A stretch of 64,000 bases of DNA, from assembly GCF_014023275.1 (NCBI RefSeq), contig NZ_CP054698.1, positions 7,339,001-7,403,000 on the forward strand. The letters run 5' to 3'. This document shows, piece after piece, positions 58,822 to 64,000 of this stretch. A program made the translations under genes and the position numbers. How positions within the stretch are numbered: position 1 is the stretch's first letter; each line of letters starts with the position of its first letter. The notes under the pieces were generated by a model that was not told the origin of the DNA, did not search any database, and saw nothing but the letters and a program-made list of their open reading frames with translations. The DNA is from Nostoc edaphicum CCNP1411. GTDB taxonomy: Bacteria > Cyanobacteriota > Cyanobacteriia > Cyanobacteriales > Nostocaceae.

Positions 58822-59886
58822 CTACCTTGTTTCCTTAAGCCTTGATCTCCATTTCCGAATTGCACTCGCAGTTCTGGCTACAGGTGGCACGTATACATCA
58901 TAATTTTCGTATGGTGTAATTTCGTGTTGGGTAATACTTTTATTATTTAATTTTTGGGTAGTTAGACAGTTCGCCAAACTCGGCAAATAACTTTCATAAC
59001 TTAAGGCTTTCATCACTTCTTCAGCGCTCTTAAACCGTTCATCTAACGTAATTTTCACCATTTTTGCTAAAATCTGGGCGAAACTGTCGCTAATATTTAG
59101 CTGTTTTTGCCAGCATATCTCACCAGTATTGGGATCGTAGTCAAATTCTAAAGGACTTTTAGCAGTCAACATATAAATACAAGTTACACCCAGTGCATAA
59201 ATATCACTGGCATAAACTGGACGTAGAGAAAACTGTTCTGGTGGCGCAAATCCTCTAGTCCCGATAAAGTTGGTGTTTGCAGCTTGATTGATAGAGTTTT
59301 CACAAGCATTAACTAATTGCTGTTTCACTGCACCAAAATCAATTAGCACTACCCGCCCGTCATACTCACACCGCAATAAATTCTGGGGCTTAATATCGCG
59401 ATGAATCACATGATGTTTATGAAGATACTGTAATACAGGTAATAATTCTTGCAAAAACTGTTTGACAGAGGCTTCGCTTTTAGGCCCATTTTGCCGCACT
59501 TCTCGTGCCAAAGTCAAACCCGGCACATATTCTTGAATTAAAAAAAACTCCCCATTTGCCTGAAAGTAGTCTAGTAGCATGGGAATTTGCGAATGACTAC
59601 CGAGTTGGCCCAAAGTTCTTGCTTCTTTTTCAAAGCGTGTACACGCTCTTTGCCAACTTTGGGGACTAGTCACTTTTGGAGAAAGTTGTTTAATGACACA
59701 CAGGGGATTCCCTGGTAATACGGCATTTTTGGCTAAAAACGTGATGCCAAAACCACCTCTACCCAAAATTTGCAGTATTTCATAGCGATCGCGAAATAGA
59801 CGTTTAGAACCACACATCTGACCCAACTGAGTTTGTTGTGAAATGCTCTCTTGAGAATTCGTTATTTTCTGAGAAAAACGATTCAT
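58822..59886 (-). CDS. Ser/Thr protein kinase
   Basis: A 354-residue Hanks-type kinase: glycine loop LGRGGFGITFLA, catalytic lysine in CVIKQLSPK, catalytic loop IHRDIKPQNLL, IDFGAVKQ, and an activation segment ending GTRGFAPPEQ. The C-terminal ~50 residues are basic without a clear domain, and no transmembrane helix is seen, so it is probably cytoplasmic. It is related to the neighbouring WD40 kinase in the kinase domain, suggesting an old duplication. Confidence 0.93.
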   Translation of the reverse strand: MNRFSQKITNSQESISQQTQLGQMCGSKRLFRDRYEILQILGRGGFGITFLAKNAVLPGNPLCVIKQLSPKVTSPQSWQRACTRFEKEARTLGQLGSHSQIPMLLDYFQANGEFFLIQEYVPGLTLAREVRQNGPKSEASVKQFLQELLPVLQYLHKHHVIHRDIKPQNLLRCEYDGRVVLIDFGAVKQQLVNACENSINQAANTNFIGTRGFAPPEQFSLRPVYASDIYALGVTCIYMLTAKSPLEFDYDPNTGEICWQKQLNISDSFAQILAKMVKITLDERFKSAEEVMKALSYESYLPSLANCLTTQKLNNKSITQHEITPYENYDVYVPPVARTASAIRKWRSRLKETR

Positions 59887-60522
59887 TAGTATAAAATATC
59901 TGCTCTGAAATGTCTCTAATTCTACGACAATTATTTGTTGGCAACAGTAAGATTACTGAAACTTTGCCAAATCCTCATTACTCTCCTATTAAAAATTCAA
60001 AAAGTAAAAATAAATTTTTGTATAACTAAGTAAGTCGGCAAGGATAAATCAAACTATGTTATTTTATTGAAATACACGTAGGGTGTGAAAGAGTTGCGTA
60101 ACACACCGTCCAAAGCTTTGGTGCGTTAGGACTTTGTTCTAACGCACCCTATGTATACTTAAATTTTTTCAAATATAAAATCCTATTGCTATAAATAAAA
60201 ATATTAATATTTGCTTGTAGTGATGGCTTCAGCCATCACTACAAACCTTGAATTCAAGGTATTTGTGACTCTTTTATGTCGCTGTCTTTAAGTCTGCCAC
60301 TGTACTGCTAGAGTGCAGATTCAATACTTGTGTCCAAAGTTCAATTTTGTACTTAAGTACTAATATGTCTTTTAATACAAAATTGGTATAAGACTCATAT
60401 TTGATTCCTGAAAAAACCCAGTACAACTAAGAAGCCTTCTTGACTGTTGCCTATTGCCTATTGCCTACCTAGCAAATTAGTTCAGAAATCAAAGCGAATT
60501 CCTATATAATTCCTAACTTTTT
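59887..60522. other. Intergenic region with two inverted-repeat elements
   Basis: An element at about 60072-60158 has ends ATACACGTAGGGTG and CACCCTATGTATA and inner GGTGCGTTAGG/CTAACGCACC. A hairpin TTGTAGTGATGGCT/AGCCATCACTACAA is at 60215-60244. Neither codes for protein. Confidence 0.6.
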
Positions 60523-61083
60523 CTAAGCTGGTGGAATTTCTGGAGAGAAAATATCTGTGAAATTTTCCTCAAGTAGCAAATCTGGTGTTTGGATAATAAA
60601 TGGGAGTTCGGCTCCCACAAGGCCCCTTTGGATGCGTTCTAAAGTCTCACTAAAAACGACAAACAAAGGATATATGGTATTCGCTCCCTCACTCAAAATA
60701 TGACTGTGCCGGAGAGGCATCAGCCACTCATAATCATTATCGAGGAAAACTTGGGTTTGTCGCCAACGTCCCAACAAATCAGAAAAGTCTTCGTGAGCAC
60801 GATGAATAAAAACTAAAATTTCGGCTCCAGTTTTGATTTTCCACTCAGGATCGCACATCAAAATTGCTACATCACAGGGTAAGCAAATCGTTTGTGGGGC
60901 TGTTGTAGCAGTGTTGCGAAGCCGAACAATTGGCAAGGGGATAGTGATGACACTTTCATCAGGACGGCGCAGACTGGGAATCATCTCCAAGTATGGCCGA
61001 TATTGCTTTAGTAAGGCGATCGCAGCTAGATGATTGCTGTACTCTGCCAAACTCGCTTCGTACTGAGATTTTTGCACAGTCAT
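60523..61083 (-). CDS. Hypothetical protein (186 aa)
   Basis: I do not recognise this protein. It is soluble-looking, with mixed alpha/beta sequence: helical N terminus (YEASLAEYSNHLAAIALLKQ), a beta-like VITIPLPIVRLR, and WLMPLRHSHILSEGANTIYP. It lies downstream of pilC on the same strand after a repeat-filled gap, so it may or may not belong to the pilus cluster. No membrane segment or signal is seen. Confidence 0.6.
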   Translation of the reverse strand: MTVQKSQYEASLAEYSNHLAAIALLKQYRPYLEMIPSLRRPDESVITIPLPIVRLRNTATTAPQTICLPCDVAILMCDPEWKIKTGAEILVFIHRAHEDFSDLLGRWRQTQVFLDNDYEWLMPLRHSHILSEGANTIYPLFVVFSETLERIQRGLVGAELPFIIQTPDLLLEENFTDIFSPEIPPA

Positions 61084-61089
61084 AGTTTA

Positions 61090-61215
61090 TTAAATAGTTC
61101 GGAGTGAGGAGTTTGGAGTTTGGAGTTAAGAGTTAAGAATAAAATTAATCAGTTAAGAGTTAAAAGTTAGGAATGAAAAATTTAATTCCTAACTCAGGAC
61201 TTATAACTCCTAACT
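61090..61215. repeat. GAGTTAAGAGTTAAAAGTTA repeats
   Basis: GGAGTTTGGAGTTAAGAGTT units are followed by CTAACTCAGGACTTATAACTC, giving an inverted repeat; related to those at 2312 and 15413. Confidence 0.75.
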
Positions 61216-61224
61216 ATTAATCTT

Positions 61225-62448
61225 TTATCCCAGCTTTTCAAATACCGCAAACATCGGTAGATACATCGCTAACAAAATGGTTCCAACCATTCCCCCTAAA
61301 ACTACAATCATCACTGGTTCTAAAATACTAGTCATTGCTTTTACGGCTTGCTCAACTTCATCTTCATAAAAATCAGCAACTTTCATCAACATGGCATCTA
61401 ATTCTCCAGTTTCTTCTCCGATACTAATCATCTGAATTGCCATAGCCGGAAAAACAGCATCTTTTTGTAAAGCAAGGCTAATCATTCCTCCTTGTTGAAT
61501 CTCCATGCGGGCTGCATCTATGGCATTGGCAATTACTTGGTTTCCTGATGTATCTCGGACAATTTCCAAACAAGTTAAAATTGGTACACCTGAACGAGTC
61601 AAAGAACCAAAAGTCCGGCTAAAGCGGGCAACTGAAGATTTTTGAATTAAGTCACCAAATAATGGCATCTTGAGGGAAAAACGATCAATTGTGATGCGGC
61701 CAACAGGAGTTTTACCGTATTGTGTAAAGGCAAATTTCAGTCCTATAAGAGCAGCAAGCAGGACGATAGCACCCGGACTTCTCAAAAACTTACTCGCATC
61801 CATCAAGAATTGCGTTAGAGGTGGTAATGTTATTCCAAGTTGTGTAAAAATTGTGGCAAAAATTGGAATAAGAAAAATGGTCATACCGAGAAAGATAGCA
61901 ACTGCGATAAAACCTACGACCGTTGGATAAGACAGTGCTGATTTAATTTGATTTTGTAAACGGGCAACATCTTCTAACAACTTGGCTAAACGATTTAATA
62001 CTTCGTCTAGAACACCACCAACTTCGCCAGCTTGAATCATGCTCACATATAATCCATCAAAACAGTCAGGATGCTTCCGCATTGCCTCTGAAAGATTCAT
62101 TCCGCTTTGAACATCGGTACTAATTTCTACAAGGGCTTGTTTCAATTTAGTATTACTACACTGTTCAGAAAGCACCCCTAGACTTCTAACGATCGCAACT
62201 CCCGCATTCATCAAAACGGCAAATTGACGCGAAAAAACGGCTTTGTCTTTCACAGAAACCTTCACTAAGGAATTCTGGAATTTTTTGAAGGCAACATCTG
62301 GCTGAAATCCTTGAGATTGCTTGAGCTCTTGGATTACAAAACCTTGATCTCTGAGATTAGTACGAGCTTGCGTCAAGGATTCTGCAACAATTTTTTCTGT
62401 TCGGGATTTTCCTTGAGAATCCCGAACACGGGCAACGTAGTTTGGCAT
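61225..62448 (-). CDS. pilC: Type IV pilus inner-membrane platform protein PilC
   Basis: A 407-residue GspF/PilC protein. The first ~60 residues are the usual VRDSQGKSRTEKIVAESLTQ region; then come two T2SSF domains, each with a cytoplasmic helical part and a transmembrane hairpin (YPTVVGFIAVAIFLGMTIFL; ILEPVMIVVLGGMVGTILLA). SLGVLSEQCSN and the GEETGELD motif are typical. It forms the membrane base on which PilB and PilT act. It is 96 bases downstream of pilT, in an operon order pilB-pilT-pilC. Confidence 0.93.
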   Translation of the reverse strand: MPNYVARVRDSQGKSRTEKIVAESLTQARTNLRDQGFVIQELKQSQGFQPDVAFKKFQNSLVKVSVKDKAVFSRQFAVLMNAGVAIVRSLGVLSEQCSNTKLKQALVEISTDVQSGMNLSEAMRKHPDCFDGLYVSMIQAGEVGGVLDEVLNRLAKLLEDVARLQNQIKSALSYPTVVGFIAVAIFLGMTIFLIPIFATIFTQLGITLPPLTQFLMDASKFLRSPGAIVLLAALIGLKFAFTQYGKTPVGRITIDRFSLKMPLFGDLIQKSSVARFSRTFGSLTRSGVPILTCLEIVRDTSGNQVIANAIDAARMEIQQGGMISLALQKDAVFPAMAIQMISIGEETGELDAMLMKVADFYEDEVEQAVKAMTSILEPVMIVVLGGMVGTILLAMYLPMFAVFEKLG

Positions 62449-62544
62449 AAATTAATTTTTTCAAAATAGTTGTTATTTATTGGGCATGGGGCATAAGAGG
62501 CAGAGGGGAAAAACTTACTGCAACTTCTCCCCTGCTCTCCCTCA

Positions 62545-63675
62545 TTAATGCGCTTTGGCAGTCGCACCGGGTTTCGCACCTGCGGCAGCTCCTTGCGGTG
62601 TAGAATTACCAATGAGACGTTGAATTTCATCTGGCTTAGAAGTTTTAGACATCGCCGCTTCAAAAGAAATCGTTCCTGCTTTGTAAAAATCGGCTAAAAC
62701 CTTCTCCAGAGTTTGCATTCCCAATTTGCCGCCAGTTTGAATAGCTGAGTAAATTTGAGATGTTTTGCCTTCTCGAATCAAGTTAGAAATAGCAGGAGTA
62801 ACAATCAGAATTTCTTGAGCCATCACCCGGCCATATTCATTGGGTTTAGGGTTTTTCTTAGACACCAAGGTTTGGCTAAATACCGCCACTAAGGAGTTAG
62901 ACAACTGCACCCGCACTTGGGTTTGTCTTTCATGAGGGAAAACGTCAATAATCCGGTCAACTGTCTGTGCAGCAGAACTGGTGTGTAGCGTCCCAAATAC
63001 CAAGTGTCCTGTTTCCGCAGCAGAAATTGCCAAAGAAATCGTTTCCAAATCGCGCATTTCTCCCACCAGAACGATGTCTGGGTCTTCCCGCAAAGCTGCT
63101 TTCAAAGCATTAGCAAAGCTCTTAGTATCTTCCCCCAGTTGCCGCTGGTGAACCAAGCTTTTTATTGGTTCGTAGACAAATTCAATTGGGTCTTCCACCG
63201 TCAAAATATGCTCTGCCTTGGTGCGGTTAATCAAGTCAATCATTGCCGCTAGGGTAGTTGTCTTACCTGAACCTGTAGGGCCTGTTACCAGAATTAGCCC
63301 TCTGGGCTTATCTGTCATTTCCCGCACGATATCTGGCAAACCTAATTTTTCAAAGTTAGGAATCTTAGAACTTAATGCCCGTAAGCAAGCAGCATAAGAA
63401 CCACGTTCTTTATAGACATTGACCCGGAAGCGAGCTAAACCCTTAACACCATAAGAACAATCCAACTCCCAGTTTTGCTCTAGAGTTTTACGCTGGGTGT
63501 TATTGAGCATACTAAAAATCAGCCTTTGACATTGATCGGCTGTCAATACATCCTCACCTATGGGAGTGAGTTTGCCACTGATCCGGAAATAGGGAGGCAA
63601 ACCTGCGGATAAATGCATATCCGAGCCACCCAATTCAATCAGCTGCTCCATCAAGTCTTCAATCATCATTTCCAT
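62545..63675 (-). CDS. pilT: Type IV pilus retraction ATPase PilT
   Basis: A 376-residue secretion ATPase. An N-terminal PAS-like domain (DLMEQLIELGGSDMHLSAGL) is followed by the ATPase core: Walker A TGPTGSGKTTTLAAM, Asp box (VEDPIEF), Walker B-like DIVLVGEMRD, and His box TGHLVFGTLHTSSA. PilT depolymerises pili for twitching motility and DNA uptake. The C-terminal tail is Ala/Gly-rich. It lies 145 bases after the end of pilB. Confidence 0.95.
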   Translation of the reverse strand: MEMMIEDLMEQLIELGGSDMHLSAGLPPYFRISGKLTPIGEDVLTADQCQRLIFSMLNNTQRKTLEQNWELDCSYGVKGLARFRVNVYKERGSYAACLRALSSKIPNFEKLGLPDIVREMTDKPRGLILVTGPTGSGKTTTLAAMIDLINRTKAEHILTVEDPIEFVYEPIKSLVHQRQLGEDTKSFANALKAALREDPDIVLVGEMRDLETISLAISAAETGHLVFGTLHTSSAAQTVDRIIDVFPHERQTQVRVQLSNSLVAVFSQTLVSKKNPKPNEYGRVMAQEILIVTPAISNLIREGKTSQIYSAIQTGGKLGMQTLEKVLADFYKAGTISFEAAMSKTSKPDEIQRLIGNSTPQGAAAGAKPGATAKAH

Positions 63676-63699
63676 AGTTATGCTTCCTCTTAATGTTTG

Positions 63700-63815
63700 T
63701 TATTTGTTATTTGTCTTTGTCCTTTGTCAGTTGTCAGTTGTCCTTTGTCATTTGTTTAAATTTACTAAGCATCGACTTAATGACCAATGACTAATGACCA
63801 ATGACTAATGACTAT
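63700..63815. repeat. TTTGTCA and AATGACT heptamer tracts
   Basis: TTGTCAGTTGTCAGTTGTCC and TGACCAATGACTAATGACC units fill the gap between pilB and pilT. Confidence 0.85.
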
Positions 63816-63820
63816 TAGTC

Positions 63821-64000
63821 TTAAAACCGAGGTGTCATACAGTAAGGACAATCCAGCCATTCTTGTTTCAATGTGGCATCGCAACTCCGACAGGTAAGAC
63901 CAGTCTTGCGTTTGGCTTTTAACTCAGCTTCCAAACCAGTATCGGTAAACGTCACCCGTTCTACTTCTTCTAGAGTTGTGGAACCTTCACGCACTAAGTC
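63821..64000 (-). CDS. pilB: Type IV pilus extension ATPase PilB, C-terminal end (open at right edge)
   Basis: The minus-strand frame runs from the window edge to TAA at 63821-63823, encoding 59 residues: DLVREGSTTLEEVERVTFTD, a helix ELKAKRKTG, and a zinc-like CRSCDATLKQEWLDCPYC. The ending PYCMTPRF is typical of cyanobacterial PilB/GspE. The gene is too short to appear in a length-filtered ORF list but is certainly coding. Its start lies outside the window. PilB drives pilus extension, opposing PilT. Confidence 0.85.
   Translation of the reverse strand, partial: DLVREGSTTLEEVERVTFTDTGLEAELKAKRKTGLTCRSCDATLKQEWLDCPYCMTPRF

Overview
The window is chromosomal DNA of a filamentous, probably nitrogen-fixing cyanobacterium of the Nostoc/Anabaena type. 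This follows from the many HIP1 octamers (GCGATCGC), the short tandem heptamer-type repeats (GGGGACT, CCCATGC, CATTTGT and similar) in nearly every intergenic gap, a photosystem II D1 gene, a cyanobacterial bidirectional hydrogenase, Ser/Thr kinases with WD40 repeats, an SLH-OprB porin and type IV pilus genes. No tRNA, rRNA, CRISPR array or intact transposase was seen.

Layout. 0-4.4 kb: end of argC, a DUF1350 hydrolase-like gene, then a c-di-AMP (ydaO/yuaA-type) riboswitch ahead of a sucrose-phosphate-synthase-like GT4 glycosyltransferase and a small conserved ORF. 4.4-13.3 kb: a minus-strand surface/outer-membrane cluster (three DUF11-type secreted proteins and a 1294-residue Ig/beta-barrel protein). 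14-15.8 kb: threonine synthase with a zinc ribbon, followed by a ThiS/MoaD-like sulfur carrier. 15.8-30.3 kb: a fermentation/micro-oxic island. It holds a phosphofructokinase-PEP synthase chimera (minus) divergent from hoxE-hoxF-hoxU-DUF3122-hoxY-membrane ORF-CBS/CP12-hoxH-rhodanese, then a 'rogue' D1 (psbA, minus) divergent from hoxW and an NDP-forming acyl-CoA synthetase fused to a GNAT domain. 30.5-34.1 kb: a Roco (LRR-Roc-COR) gene broken by a frameshift and an in-frame stop. 34.1-35.5 kb: a gene-free stretch with four consecutive T-tailed hairpins (possible small RNAs). 35.5-50.3 kb: SLH-porin, a large unknown membrane-anchored protein, a second threonine synthase, an SDR, a BrkB-like protein, DUF4112, an alpha/beta hydrolase, ddl and def. 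50.4-64 kb: an HtrA protease, dnaA with six DnaA boxes immediately downstream (candidate oriC), a two-component pair, two Ser/Thr kinases, and pilC, pilT and the end of pilB.

How genes fit together. The island at 17-27 kb is the most striking part. Five copies of an 11-bp-periodic motif (core TCACAAGTTNCTCAA) lie 43-156 bp upstream of five genes: the PFK/PpsA chimera, hoxE, the membrane ORF, rogue psbA and hoxW. Every copy points the same way relative to its gene. I infer a dedicated transcription factor co-controlling hydrogenase, a Mn-ligand-poor D1, carbon flux and acetate/acyl-CoA metabolism, probably in the dark or at low oxygen.

Dispersed repeats have entered several coding regions in frame (hoxF, the acyl-CoA synthetase, the porin, the tail of the barrel protein, the tail of the chimera) and also sit inside the riboswitch. 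All function calls rest on motif recognition by eye; no database search was run.
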